Notes: a model not told the origin generated them from the letters alone. Counted from the stretch's first letter, positions 18,213 through 30,220 are shown. The stretch: 64,000 bases of DNA from JAENVU01 sp963756815 (GCA_963756815.1 CAVWPR010000008.1:62001-126000), one strand, 5' to 3'. Made by a program: numbers and translations.

Positions 18213-21200
18213 ATGGGTGACCCCGACCTTCGCCGCGGCCGACCCGGCCGTCAGGGCCTCTACGACCCCGATTTCGAGCACGACGCCTGTGGCGTCGCGT
18301 TCGTGGTGGACCTCCACGGCCGCAAGAGCCACGAGCGGATCCGCCAGGGCCTCACCGCCCTGTGCAACCTCGACCACCGGGGCGCCTCGGGGAGCGAGGT
18401 CAACACCGGCGACGGCGCCGGCATCACGATCCAGGTGCCGGACCGCTTCCTGCGCGAGGCCGTCCCGTTCGACCTGCCGCCGGCCGGCCAGTACGCGACC
18501 GGCATCGCGTTCCTGCCCGCCGAGCCCGACGACGCGGCCAAGGCGGTCGCGACCCTCGACGACATCGCCGCGCAGGAGGGCGTCACCGTTCTCGGCTGGC
18601 GCGACGTCCCCACCGACCCGTCGATGCTCGGGGCGTCGGCCGCCGCCGCGATGCCGACCTTCCGGCAGTGGTTCGTCGCGAAGGACGACCTCTCCGGCAT
18701 CGACCTCGACCGGTGGGCCTACGTCGTGCGCAAGCGCGGCGAGCACGAGGCGCAGGTGTACTTCCCGTCGTTGTCGGCCCGGATCGTCGTCTACAAGGGC
18801 ATGCTCACGACGCACCAGCTCGAGGAGTTCTACCCCGAGCTCGCGGACGAGCGGGTCGAGTCCGCGCTCGCGCTCGTGCACTCGCGGTTCTCCACGAACA
18901 CGTTCCCGAGCTGGCCGCTCGCGCACCCGTACCGGTACCTCGCGCACAACGGCGAGATCAACACCGTCATGGGGAACCGCAACTGGATGCGGGCACGCGA
19001 GGCGCTGCTCGCGAGCGACGTGATCCCCGGCGACCTGGACCGCATCTTCCCGATCTGCACGCCCGGTGCGTCCGACACCGCCACCTTCGACGAGGTGTTC
19101 GAGCTCCTCCACCTGGGCGGGCGGTCGCTGCCGCACGCGGTCCTGATGATGATCCCGGAGGCGTGGGAGAACCACGACTCGATGAGCCCGGCGAAGCGCG
19201 CGTTCTACCGCTTCCACGCGTCGCTGATGGAGCCGTGGGACGGTCCCGCGTCGATCGCGTTCACCGACGGCACCGTGATGGGTGCGGTGCTCGACCGCAA
19301 CGGGCTGCGCCCCAGCCGCTACTGGGTGACGAGCGACGACCTCGTGATCATGGCGAGCGAGGCCGGCGTGCTCGACGTCCCGTCGTCCGAGGTCGTGAAG
19401 AAGGGCCGCCTGGAGCCGGGCCGCATGTTCCTCGTCGACACGACCCAGGGTCGGATCGTCGACGACGAGGAGCTGAAGGCGGGCCTCGCGGCCGCCGAGC
19501 CGTACCGCGAATGGCTCGACGGCGGGCTCGTGCACCTCGACGACCTGCCGCCGCGTGATGTGCTGACACCGGTCCGGGCTTCGCAGGTGCAGCAGCAGCG
19601 GATGTTCGGCTGGACCGAGGAGGAGGTGCGGATCCTCGTCACGCCGATGGCGCGCACGGGTGCCGAGCCCATCGGCTCGATGGGGACCGACACGCCGATC
19701 GCGGTGCTGTCGAGCCGGCCCCGGATGCTCTACGACTACTTCTCGCAGCTGTTCGCCCAGGTCACGAACCCGCCGCTCGACGCGATCCGCGAGGAGCTCG
19801 TCACCAGCCTCGACGGGACGATCGGCCCCGAGGCGAACCTGCTCGACCCCGGTCCGGAGTCGTGCCGCCAGATCGTGCTCCCGCTCCCGGTGATCGACAA
19901 CGAGGATCTCGCCAAGCTCCGATACATCGACGAGGACGGCGGCGTCGAGGGCTACGTGCCGGTCACGATCGACGCGCTGTACCCGGTGCGCGAGGACGGC
20001 GTCGGGCTGCGCGACGCGATCGAGTCGATCCGGGCCCAGGTCGAGCGCGGCGATCGCCGACGGCGCCGACCTCGTGATCCTCTCCGATCGCTACGCCACC
20101 GAGGAGCTGGCGCCGATCCCGAGCCTGCTCATCACCGCCGCGGTCCATCACCATCTGATCCGGGAGAAGACCCGGACGCGCGTCGGGCTCGTGATCGAGA
20201 CCGGCGAGGCGCGGGAGGTGCACCACATCGCCCTGCTGCTCGGATACGGCGCGGCGGCGGTGAACCCGTATCTCGTGTTCGACGTGCTGCGCGACCTGTG
20301 TCAGCAGGGCGACCTGTCGATCAGTCCGCACCACGCGGCGAAGAACTACATCAAGGCCGCGGGCAAGGGCGTCCTCAAGGTCATGTCGAAGATGGGCATC
20401 TCGACGGTCGCGTCGTACACGGGCGCACAGGTCTTCGAGGCGATCGGTCTCGGCCAGGAGCTCGTCGACGAGTACTTCACCGGCACCACGAGCCGGCTCG
20501 GTGGCGTCGGGCTCGACGTGATCGCGTCGGAGGCCGCGGCCCGTCACCACGACGCGTACCCCGAGCGGCCGAGCGAGCTCGCGCACCGCGAGCTGCGGAT
20601 CGGCGGCCAGTACCAGTGGCGGCGCGAAGGGGAGTACCACGTCTTCAACCCGGAGACGGTGTTCAAGCTCCAGCACGCCACCCGCAGCGGCCGGTACGAG
20701 ATCTTCAAGCAGTACACGCAGATGGTCGACGACCAGGCGAAGCAGCTCGCCACGTTGCGCGGGCTGTTCGCGCTCCAGGAGGGCGTGCGGCCTCCGGTGC
20801 CGATCGAGGAGGTCGAGCCGGTCAGCGAGATCGTGAAGCGGTTCTCCACCGGCGCGATGAGCTACGGCTCCATCTCGGCCGAGGCGCACGAGACGCTCGC
20901 GATCGCGATGAACCGTCTCGGCGGGAAGTCGAACACCGGTGAGGGCGGCGAGGACGCGGTCCGGTTCACGCCCGACGCCAACGGCGATCTCCGTCGCAGC
21001 GCGATCAAGCAGGTGGCGAGCGGTCGGTTCGGCGTCACGAGCGAGTACCTGGTGAACGCCGACGACCTGCAGATCAAGATGGCCCAGGGCGCCAAGCCCG
21101 GCGAGGGGGGCCAGCTCCCCGGGCACAAGGTGTACCCGTGGATCGCGCGGACCCGGCACTCGACGCCGGGGGTGGGGCTCATCAGCCCGCCGCCGCACCA

Positions 21201-22753
21201 CGACATCTATTCCATCGAGGACCTCGCCCAGCTGATCCACGACCTCAAGAACTCCAACCCGCGCGCCCGCGTGCACGTGAAGCTCGTCGCCGAGGTGGGG
21301 GTCGGCACGGTGGCGGCCGGCGTGAGCAAGGCGCACGCCGACGTCGTGCTGATCTCCGGTCACGACGGCGGTACCGGCGCATCGCCGCTCACGTCGCTGA
21401 AGCACGCGGGCGCGCCGTGGGAGCTCGGCCTCGCCGAGACGCAGCAGACGTTGCTGCTCAACGGATTGCGCGACCGCATCGTCGTGCAGACCGACGGGCA
21501 GCTGAAGACCGGCCGTGACGTCGTCGTGGCCGCGCTGCTCGGCGCCGAGGAGTTCGGGTTCGCGTCGGCGCCGCTCGTGGTGAGCGGGTGCATCATGATG
21601 CGCGTCTGCCACCTCGACACGTGTCCCGTCGGGGTCGCGACGCAGAACCCCGAGCTGCGCAAGAAGTTCACCGGCCAGCCGGAGTTCGTCGTCAACTTCT
21701 TCGAGTTCATCGCCGAGGAGGTGCGGGAGTACCTCGCTGCGCTCGGCTTCCGCTCCGTCGCGGAGGCGGTCGGTCACGCCGAGTGCCTCGACACGCGCGA
21801 CGCGATCGAGCACTGGAAGGCGGCGGGGCTCGACCTCTCACCGATCCTGCACGTCCCGGACTTCGACCGCGGGGCCCAGGACATGCACTGCACCAAGACG
21901 CAGGACCACGGCCTCGAACGCGCGCTCGACAACCAGCTGATCGAGCTCGCGGCACCGGCCCTGGAACGGGGCGAGGCCGTGTCGATCGAGCTGCCGATCC
22001 GCAACGTCAACCGCACCGTCGGGACGATGCTCGGGTCCGAGCTGACGCGCCGGCACGGCGGCGACGGCCTGCCCGACGGGACCATCGACATCACGCTCAC
22101 CGGCTCGGCCGGTCAGAGCTTCGGTGCGTTCGTCCCGTCCGGGATCACGCTCCGGCTGATCGGCGACTCGAACGACTACCTGGGCAAGGGCCTGTCGGGC
22201 GGCCGGATCGTGGTCCGCCCCGCGGCGGACTCGCCCTTCGTCGCCGAGGAGAACATCGTGGCCGGCAACGTGATCCTCTACGGCGCGACGGGCGGCGAGG
22301 CCTACCTGCGCGGCATGGTCGGCGAGCGGTTCTGCGTCCGCAACTCGGGGGCCACCGCCGTGGTCGAGGGCGTCGGCGACCACGGGTGTGAGTACATGAC
22401 CGGCGGGCGCGTGATCGTGCTCGGCGCGACGGGTCGGAACTTCGGTGCCGGCATGTCGGGCGGCATCGCCTACGTCTACGACGGCGACGGCATGTTCTTC
22501 ACCCGGCTCAACCGCGAGATGGTCGATCTCGACGAGCTCGACGAGGACGACGTCGCCTTCCTGCGCGCGACGATCCGGCGGCACCAGTCGGAGACGGGCT
22601 CGGAGGTCGCAGCGCGGATCCTCGCCGACTGGCACAACGAGGTGGCGCGGTTCCAGAAGGTGATGCCGCAGGACTACAAGCGGGTGTTGGAAGCGGCGCA
22701 GATCGCGGAGGAGCGGGGCATCAACGTGGACGAGGCGATCATGGCGGCGTCCC

Positions 22754-22761
<8 letters not shown>
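18213..22761 (+). CDS. gltB: Glutamate synthase large subunit, one frameshift
   Basis: Makes two glutamates from glutamine and 2-oxoglutarate. About 1,515 residues, full length for GltB. The ATG at 18213 puts the class II glutaminase nucleophile at Cys26 (DACGVAF) after a short propeptide. Next come the glutaminase domain (to about 430), the central domain, the FMN-binding synthase domain (GEGGEDAVRF, HDGGTGASPL, the 3Fe-4S loop CHLDTCPVGVATQNPELR) and the C-terminal beta-helix domain (GATGGEAYLRG, MSGGIAYVYD). A single one-base shift near 20050 separates RAQVERG from AIADGADLVIL; everything else is intact. The stop overlaps gltD by 8 bases. Confidence 0.93.
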
Positions 22762-24238
<1,477 letters not shown>

Positions 24239-24258
24239 CGAATTCTTTCGGTCACGAC

Positions 24259-24283
24259 CGTCGGAGATCGGGTCCGTCCGACG
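24259..24283. terminator. Inverted repeat after gltD
   Basis: CGTCGGA (24259-24265) and TCCGACG (24277-24283) form a perfect 7-base stem with an 11-base loop. There is no T run. It could be a weak intrinsic terminator of gltBD or an operator for the sigma factor gene that starts 44 bases later. Confidence 0.35.
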
Positions 24284-24326
24284 ATGGGAAGGGCGTGAGC
24301 GAGGCCTCGAGACCGGAGCAGCGACG

Positions 24327-24832
24327 ATGAGCGCGGTCCCGGCCCGGGACGTGGAGTTCCTCGATCTCTACGACGATGCGGTCCCGCAGGTGTACGGCTA
24401 CCTGCTCAAGCGGGTCGGGAACGTCGGCATCGCCGAGGACCTGACGTCGGAGACGTTCATGGCCGGCGTCGCCGCGGTGCGCGGCGGCACCGGAGGTCAC
24501 GCGTCGGCTGGTGCATCACCGTCGCCCGCAACAAGCTCGTCGACCATTGGCGCCGCCGCGAGCGCGAGGAGCGGAGCCTGCGGCTCGCGTACGACGAGGA
24601 CGCAACCGTGGTGGAGCCGTGGGAGGTGCACCTCGACTCCACGCACGCCCACGAGGTGCTGGCCGCGCTCGCGCCGCAGCAGCGACTCGCGCTCACCCTC
24701 CGATACCTCGACGGCCTGCCGGTGGTGCAGGTCGCGACCTCGCTCGGCCGCACCCTGCACGCGACCGAGGCGCTGCTCGTCCGGTCCCGCGCCGCGTTCC
24801 GGCGCGTCTACGAGGAAGGGAGCGACGCATGA
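24327..24832 (+). CDS. ECF-type RNA polymerase sigma factor, one frameshift
   Basis: About 168 residues. Region 2 is DLYDDAVPQVYGYLLKRVGNVGIAEDLTSETFMAGV, seen here as DLTSETF, then ITVARNKLVDHWRRREREE. Region 4 is ALAPQQRLALTLRYLDGLPVVQVATSLGRTLHATEALLVRSR, with helix-turn-helix around VVQVATSLGRTLHATEALL. A one-base shift near 24500 splits regions 2.3 and 2.4. The stop overlaps the next gene's ATG, so the two are translationally coupled, the usual sign of a sigma/regulator or sigma/target pair. Confidence 0.82.
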
Positions 24833-25765
24833 CCACCGACCCGTTCCTCGAGCTCCGGTCCCGCGACGACGCGGTCGAACCGGACCCCACGTTCCGCGCC
24901 AGCTTGCGCGCCCGGCTCACGGCCGCGCTCGACGACACCGAGGAGACCACGATGAGCTTCATGCCCGCCCGACTGTCGACGATCACGCCCTACCTCACCT
25001 GCCGCGAGGCCCAGGACGCCATCGGCTGGTACCAGCAGGCCTTCGGCGCCGAGCTCGTCGGCGAGGTCTTCCCGATGAGCGACACCGACGACCGGGTCGG
25101 TCACGCCGAGCTGCGGATCGGGGAGTCGACGATCTTCCTCTCCGACGAGTGGCCCGAGGGCGGGGTCTACGCGCCGGCGACGACCGGGCACTCGACCACG
25201 GGCTTCGTCCTGTACGTGCCCGACGTCGACCGGGCGTTCGACCACGCGGTCGGGCTCGGAGCCACGGCGATCCGCCCCGTCGCCGACCAGTTCCACGGCG
25301 CGCGCTCGGGTTGGCTGCTGGACCCGTTCGGGCACCGGTGGAACCTCGCGACCGCACTTCCGGACCCGGACGCGGGACCGCCGCCGGGCCGGCCGTTCCG
25401 GGCCGAGGATCTCTTCGACGAGATCGGCTACTACGTGCTCGGCCGGCCCGACCTCGACCTCGCCAAGGCGTTCTACGGATCGGTCTTCGGGTGGAAGTTC
25501 GCGGCGGAGAACGCCACACCGGGAGGTCACCGCGGCGCGCACGTCACCTCCGCCAAGGTGCCGTTCGGTCTCACCGACGACCCCGGCATCGGCACGTGGC
25601 ACCCGTGGTTCCGCGTCACCGACCTGCGAGCGACGCTCGAGCGCATTCGGGCCGCCGGCGGCGAGGTGCTCGAGCGAGCAGACGTACGCGAGCGGCGGGA
25701 GCGCGCACTGCCGTGACGACCAGGGCGTCGAGTTCGACGTGTACCAGCCCAACCCGGGGTACTGA
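24829..25765 (+). CDS. Double VOC (glyoxalase/bleomycin-resistance-like) protein with anti-sigma-like N-terminus, frameshifted at the end
   Basis: About 311 residues. The first ~40 residues (DPFLELRSRDDAVEPDPTF, RASLRARLTAAL) resemble the short N-terminal segment of sigma-factor partner proteins. Two VOC domains follow: one PhnB-like (TPYLTCREAQDAIGWYQQAF, DPFGHRWNLAT) and one glyoxalase-like (YYVLGRPDLDLAKAFYGSVF, WHPWFRVTDLRATLERI). One shift near 25685 is needed to reach the natural end DDQGVEFDVYQPNPGY at 25765. The ATG overlaps the sigma factor stop. It may sense or modify a small molecule for the sigma factor; this is inference. Confidence 0.75.
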
Positions 25766-25789
25766 ACCGCGTACGCCAGACTTGGTGCG

Positions 25790-26505
25790 ATGCCGCCGGT
25801 CGAGCCGCCGCCCACGATGTGGGACCTGCCCGATCCGGCGGTCGCGGGCGACGGCGAGGTCGCCGCGGTCGGCGCCGACCTCGAGCCGGGAACGCTCCTC
25901 GCTGCGTACCGGCGCGGTCTCTTCCCGATGCGGGTGGGTCACCGTCGGAAGCTCGGATGGTGGTCGCCCGACCCGCGCGGGATCATCCCGCTCGACGGCG
26001 TCCACGTGAGTCGCTCGCTCCGGCGCAGCATCCCCCGGTTCGAGATCCGCACCGACACCGCGTTCGAGGCGGTGATGCGCGGCTGCGCCGATCCGCGTCG
26101 GCCCGGACGGCTGGATCGACGAGGACTTCGTTGCGGCGTACTCGCGGCTGCACGATCTGGGCTGGGCGCACAGCGTCGAGACCTGGCAGGACGGTGAGCT
26201 CGTCGGCGGGCTCTACGGCCTCGCGATCGGTGGTCTCTTCGCCGGGGAGTCGATGTTCCATCGCGTGACGGACGCGTCGAAGGTCGCCGTCGTCGCGACC
26301 GTGGAGCACCTGCGTGCGATCGGGGCGTCGCTCTTCGACGTGCAGTGGGTCACGCCCCACCTCGCGACCCTCGGCGCGGTGGAGGTGTCACGGGCCGAGT
26401 ACGGCGCGGCTGCTCGTCGAGCGCGCTCGGCCGCTCGACGTCACGTGGAGCGAACCGAGCCGTAGCGAGCAACGAGCGGAGGCGAGCAGCTCCGGAGCGT
26501 CCTGA
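25790..26505 (+). CDS. aat: Leucyl/phenylalanyl-tRNA--protein transferase, two frameshifts
   Basis: Attaches Leu or Phe from aminoacyl-tRNA to N-terminal Lys/Arg of proteins, marking them for Clp degradation (N-end rule). Family motifs: GLFPM, WWSPDPRGIIPL, SLRRSIPRFEIRTDTAF, DGWIDEDFVAAYSRLHDLGWAHSVE, GGLYGLAIGGLFAGESMFH, DVQWVTPHLATLGAVEVSRAEY. A shift near 26100 joins CADPRR to DGWIDED; another near 26405 gives the expected tail ARLLVERARPLDVTW. The stop is therefore either 26465 or 26505 depending on frame; 26505 is given. The 3' end runs into a dispersed repeat. Confidence 0.85.
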
Positions 26506-26534
26506 CGTGCGCACGGCCCGAGCATCCGAGCGGC
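26472..26534 (+). repeat. Dispersed intergenic repeat, copy 1 (partial)
   Basis: Begins with the 16-base core ACGAGCGGAGGCGAGC (26472-26487), also present at 30150 and 34273, and ends in a degraded GAGCGG block. It lies at the 3' ends of convergent aat and the diiron protein gene. Confidence 0.6.
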
Positions 26535-26551
26535 AGGAGCAGTCAGGACGC
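26497..26551. terminator. Possible bidirectional hairpin between convergent genes
   Basis: GCGTCCTGAC (26497-26506) and GTCAGGACGC (26542-26551) are perfect 10-base inverted copies, 35 bases apart, spanning the convergent 3' ends of aat and the diiron gene. The right arm contains the diiron gene's stop codon. No T tract is present, so terminator function is tentative. Confidence 0.45.
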
Positions 26552-27673
26552 GCGGTCGGCGGCGACCATGTCGAGGAGGGCGTACTCCTCACCGGTGTCC
26601 ATGGCGTCCTCGTACTCGATGACGCCGATCTCGGTGAACTTCTCCCGGAGCCAGCCGTCGCCGGCGTCGAGCAGGCCGAGCTTCTTGCAGTTGGGCACGA
26701 TCTTCGAGAACAGCGCGCCCTGGAACGGGTTGCCGCCCTGGGCGCGGAGTGCGAACAGCGTCTCGGTGATCGAGCGTCGGTCGATGCCCATGCGCTCCCA
26801 GACCGCCTGCATCATCAGCCGGTCGCGCATGCGGAGCGCGGCCTCGAACGCGAACTCCTGGCGCTCGCGCAGCTCTGCGGCTGACAGTCCCTCGTAGTAC
26901 TCCTGCAGCGAGAGCACGCCGAACGCGACGTGGCGCGCTTCGTCGCTCATCACGTAGCGGAGCAGCTGCTTGAGCAGCGGCTCCTGCGTGACGTGGTGCA
27001 TGAAACCGAAGGCCGCGAGCGCGAGGCCCTCGATCATGATCTGCATGCCCATGTACGTCATGTCCCAGCGGTAGTCGCCGAGGACGTCGTCGATGAGCAG
27101 CTGGAGGTTGGCGTTGACGGGGTAGTGGCCGTCGAGCTTGGTGTCGAGGTAACGGGCGAACACCTCGACGTGGCGGGCCTCGTCCATCACCTGCGACGCG
27201 GCGTAGTACTTCGCGTCGATCCACGGGGTGGTGACCACGATCTTGCCCGTGCACAGCAGCGCGCCCTGCTCGCCGTGGAGGAACTGGCTCATTCGCCAGT
27301 TGAACGCCTCCATCTGGAACTGCAGCCACTCCGGCTCACCCCAGGTGCGCACCGGCGAGCCGTCGACCTGCGCCATCCGCTCCTGGAAGAAGGTGACCGC
27401 GCCCGACATCTCCCGGGCGACCTTCTCCGGGTCCACCTCGATGGACCAGTCGAGATCGGTGGAGCCGTTCCACTGCGAGGTCTTCGCCTTCTCGTAGAGC
27501 TTGCCGAGCGCCTCGCGCGTGCGGCCGTAGTCCCAGGTGAAGATCGCGTCGCCGCGGGCCGCGGTCGAGTGGAACGCCGACCCGAAGTCGCGGGCGTCGT
27601 CGGCGAGGATCGACTCGACGTCGTTCACGTCGTCGCGCCCGAGGAAGCGGGTGGTGGTCTCGGTGTCGGTCAC
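26543..27673 (-). CDS. Ferritin-like diiron (or Mn/Fe) carboxylate protein
   Basis: 376 residues, intact. A four-helix metal site is readable: Glu135 (HGEQG), Glu165 and His168 (DEARHVE), Glu215 (MIEGL) and Glu245 and His248 (DEARHVA). The Glu and ExxH ligands are in the order and spacing of ferritin-like oxygenases, ribonucleotide reductase R2 and AurF-type N-oxygenases. The reaction is unknown; an oxygen-dependent hydroxylase or desaturase is plausible. The GTG at 27673 is divergent from the yceH-like gene with 45 bases between them, containing the palindrome GGGTACCC (27683-27690). Confidence 0.75.
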   Translation of the reverse strand: MTDTETTTRFLGRDDVNDVESILADDARDFGSAFHSTAARGDAIFTWDYGRTREALGKLYEKAKTSQWNGSTDLDWSIEVDPEKVAREMSGAVTFFQERMAQVDGSPVRTWGEPEWLQFQMEAFNWRMSQFLHGEQGALLCTGKIVVTTPWIDAKYYAASQVMDEARHVEVFARYLDTKLDGHYPVNANLQLLIDDVLGDYRWDMTYMGMQIMIEGLALAAFGFMHHVTQEPLLKQLLRYVMSDEARHVAFGVLSLQEYYEGLSAAELRERQEFAFEAALRMRDRLMMQAVWERMGIDRRSITETLFALRAQGGNPFQGALFSKIVPNCKKLGLLDAGDGWLREKFTEIGVIEYEDAMDTGEEYALLDMVAADRAS

Positions 27674-27718
27674 GGGTGTCAGGGTACCCGCGGTCGCCGG
27701 CTGCTCTACCGTGACCGC

Positions 27719-28369
27719 ATGCGACTCTCGCCACACGCCGCTCGCGTGCTCGGTTGCCTCGTCGAGAAGGCTCGGACCACGCCCGACCAGTACCCGTTGA
27801 GCCTCAACGCGCTCGTCACCGCGTCGAACCAGACGACGAACCGCTGGCCCGTCGTCCGCTACGACGAGGGCACGGTCGAGGTCGCGCTCGACGAGCTCCG
27901 GGCGCTCGAGCTGATCCGGCGTGAGAAGCCGCACGGCGGCCGCGCCATCAAGTACTCCGAGCTGATGGGTCGTGCGCTCGTGCTCGACGAGCCGGCCATC
28001 GCACTGCTCGCGGTGCTGATGCTGCGGGGCCCGCAGACGCCAGGGGAGCTGAAGGCCCGGACCGAGCGGCTGCACGCCTTCGCCGACCTCGGTGCCGTCG
28101 ACGACACGCTGCGCGCGCTCGCCACCCACGAGGACGGCCCGTTCGTGGAGCAGCTGCCCCGCGAGCCGGGGCGGAAGGAGTCGCGATGGCGCGACCTCCT
28201 CCAGGAAGGCGGGGCAGACGACGCCGACGGAGCGCCGGCACCGGGTGTGGCCGCCGTCACGTCGGCCCCGGCGGCCGGCGACCTCACGGCGCGGGTGAGT
28301 GCGCTCGAAGCCGAGGTCGCTCGCCTCACGGCGCGCCTCGACGGGCTCGCGGCCGAGGCCCGGCAGTAG
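27719..28369 (+). CDS. YceH/DUF480 family protein
   Basis: 216 residues. The first 170 form the tandem winged-helix DUF480 (UPF0502) unit: RVLGCLVEKARTTPDQYPLS, LNALVTASNQTTNRWPV, LRGPQTPGELKARTERLHAF. The C-terminus (about 190-216) is a predicted coiled coil (LTARVSALEAEVARLTARL). Role unknown in the family; DNA binding is suggested by the fold. A sequence GGTGT-15-GGGTAC ends just upstream, a weak match to the SigB/F-type promoters elsewhere in this window. Confidence 0.88.
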   Translation: MRLSPHAARVLGCLVEKARTTPDQYPLSLNALVTASNQTTNRWPVVRYDEGTVEVALDELRALELIRREKPHGGRAIKYSELMGRALVLDEPAIALLAVLMLRGPQTPGELKARTERLHAFADLGAVDDTLRALATHEDGPFVEQLPREPGRKESRWRDLLQEGGADDADGAPAPGVAAVTSAPAAGDLTARVSALEAEVARLTARLDGLAAEARQ

Positions 28370-28380
28370 CCTCCGCGACC

Positions 28381-28731
28381 GTGTCCGAGTTGGAGATCTT
28401 CCACAATCCGTCGTGCTCGAAGTCGCGCGGCGCGATGGAGATCCTGGCCGAGCGCGGGGTCGACGCCGACGTCACCGAGTACCTGAAGGCGCCGCCGACC
28501 CGCGCCGAGCTCGAGCGGATCGTCGCCGTCATCGACGCGACGCCGGCCGAGCTGGTCCGCAAGGACAAGCGCTTCAAGGAGCTCGGGCTCGACGCCTCCG
28601 ACTACGAGTCGCGCGACCAGGTGGTGGCACTGCTCGTCGAGCACCCCGAGCTCATGGAACGACCCGTCGTGATCGTCGGCGACCGTGGCGTCATCGCCCG
28701 GCCGCCCGAGAAGCTCCTCGAGCTCCTCTGA
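28381..28731 (+). CDS. arsC: ArsC-family reductase (glutaredoxin-dependent arsenate reductase-like)
   Basis: 116 residues with the ArsC signature HNPSCSKSR containing the redox Cys12, then TEYLKAPPTRAELERIV, and the Arg-containing ERPVVIVGDRGVIARPPEKLLELL that matches the arsenate-binding Arg region of E. coli-type ArsC. GTG start 12 bases after yceH. No arsB, acr3 or arsR neighbour is present, so a general Spx/ArsC-like reductase role is an alternative. Confidence 0.82.
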   Translation: MSELEIFHNPSCSKSRGAMEILAERGVDADVTEYLKAPPTRAELERIVAVIDATPAELVRKDKRFKELGLDASDYESRDQVVALLVEHPELMERPVVIVGDRGVIARPPEKLLELL

Positions 28732-28751
28732 ACCGAAAGGCTGCACCCGCC

Positions 28752-30005
28752 ATGGCCCCTGCCACCCTGACCGCCGAACAGGTGCGCGACGAGGTCCGCG
28801 CGTGGATCTCGGGCAACTGGGATCCGGACCTGACCGTGGGGGAGTGGTGGGCGCGGCTCACGGCGTCGGGCTACGCGGCACCGACGTTCCCGGAGGACGC
28901 GTTCGGCCGCGGGTACAACCGGGCCCTCGCCAACGTCGTGAACGAGGAGCTCGCCAAGGCGGGCGCGGTGGGTCCGCCCGCCGGCCTCGGTTACCTGCTC
29001 GCGGCGCCCACGATCGCCACCCACGCGACCGACGAGCAGAAGAAGCACTGGCTGCAGCGCATCCTCGACGGCACCGACGCCTGGTGTCAGCTGTTCAGCG
29101 AGCCGGGCGCGGGCTCGGACCTCGCCGGGCTGCAGTGCAAGGCCGAGCGCGACGGCGACGAGTGGGTCATCACCGGCCAGAAGGTGTGGACCTCCACGGC
29201 GCAGATGTGCAACATGGGCATGCTCATCGCCCGGACCGATCCCGAGGCGCCGAAGCACACCGGCATCTCCTACTTCGGCATCCGGATGGACCAGCCCGGC
29301 ATCGAGATCCGTCCCCTCAAGGAGATGACGGGTCGCGCGATGTTCAACGAGGTGTTCCTCGACGGCGCCCGCGTTCCCGACGCCGACATGATCGGCGGCC
29401 TGAACAACGGGTGGGCGGTCGCGAACACGACGCTCGCCGCCGAGCGGGCCGGGCTCGGAAGTGGCGGGAGCGGCGCGGCCGGCTCGGCCTTCCCCGGGCC
29501 GATCGCGAACCAGCTCGGCCTGCGCGTCGGCGACACGGTGGGTCAACTGCGCACGGGCGGCACCGGCGGTGGCGGCGGTGGGATGTCGAAGCGCATCACC
29601 GCGCTGGCCGAGGAGAACGGGACGATCACCGACCCGGTCGTGCGGCAGGGGATCGCGAAGCTCTACACGCTCGAGCAGATCGGCAAGTACTCGGCGCTGC
29701 GCATGCGCAGCGGCGGAGCGAGCGCGGCGGCACCGAACCTCGCCAAGCTGATGATGAGCGACATGCTCCGCCTCAACCGTGACATCGCCACCCGCGTCCT
29801 CGGACCGCAGATGGGCATCATGGGCAAGGACGCGATGAGCGGTGGCATGCAGCAGGAGGCGCTGCTGTTCTCGCCCGGCCCGTCGATCTACGGCGGCACC
29901 GACCAGGTGCAGCGCAACATCATCGGTGAGCGGGCCCTCGGCCTGCCCAAGGAGCCCGATCCCAACAAGGGCGCGCCGTTCAAGGACATCCCCAAGAACG
30001 CGTGA
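28752..30005 (+). CDS. Acyl-CoA dehydrogenase
   Basis: 417 residues, intact. N-terminal helical domain to about 110, then QLFSEPGAGSDLAGLQ (FAD/substrate loop), ITGQKVWTSTAQ, and C-terminal helices ending GGTDQVQRNIIGERALGLPKEP. In this FadE subfamily the catalytic base is usually outside the YxGT motif; here SIYGGTDQ lacks an adjacent Glu. A glycine-rich insertion of about 45 residues (GSGGSGAAGSAF, GGTGGGGGGMSKR) lies before the last helices. It starts 20 bases after arsC. Substrate probably a bulky or branched acyl-CoA, by subfamily. Confidence 0.88.
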   Translation: MAPATLTAEQVRDEVRAWISGNWDPDLTVGEWWARLTASGYAAPTFPEDAFGRGYNRALANVVNEELAKAGAVGPPAGLGYLLAAPTIATHATDEQKKHWLQRILDGTDAWCQLFSEPGAGSDLAGLQCKAERDGDEWVITGQKVWTSTAQMCNMGMLIARTDPEAPKHTGISYFGIRMDQPGIEIRPLKEMTGRAMFNEVFLDGARVPDADMIGGLNNGWAVANTTLAAERAGLGSGGSGAAGSAFPGPIANQLGLRVGDTVGQLRTGGTGGGGGGMSKRITALAEENGTITDPVVRQGIAKLYTLEQIGKYSALRMRSGGASAAAPNLAKLMMSDMLRLNRDIATRVLGPQMGIMGKDAMSGGMQQEALLFSPGPSIYGGTDQVQRNIIGERALGLPKEPDPNKGAPFKDIPKNA

Positions 30006-30149
30006 TCTCGGCGCTCCGCTCGTCCGCTCGTCGGTGACGCTCGGACGCGGCCGTCGTCGACGCGTCCGGGTCGCGCGGCGCTGCTCGCGGCTGCTCGTTC
30101 CTCGCTCCGCTCCGCGGTCCGCTCGCACCCGAGCCGTGACGCGACCGGA

Positions 30150-30220
30150 ACGAGCGGAGGCGAGCAGCGCGGAGCGAGCCCCCGTCCGGCGATCGCGCAG
30201 AGCAGCGAGCGGAGTGGCCG
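30150..30220 (+). repeat. Dispersed intergenic repeat, copy 2 (71 bases)
   Basis: Runs from the core ACGAGCGGAGGCGAGC (30150-30165) to TCGCGCAGAGCAGCGAGCGGAGTGGCCG-type sequence (30193-30220). The same two blocks at the same spacing occur at 34273-34344. The preceding 140 bases (30006-30149) carry inverted, imperfect versions (CTCGCTCCGCTCCGC) and no gene. The repeat ends on the GTG start of the next gene. Confidence 0.7.

Noticed and set aside
16587..19535. A 982-codon open frame on the minus strand
   Set aside because: It is opposite the acyl-CoA dehydrogenase and gltB genes, has Arg/His/Val-rich composition typical of antisense frames in GC-rich DNA, and shows no domain.
27683..27690. GGGTACCC as a SigB/F promoter for both divergent genes
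   Set aside because: Toward yceH a GGTGT sits at the right spacing but matches only partly; toward the diiron gene no -35 is present. Not strong enough to call.
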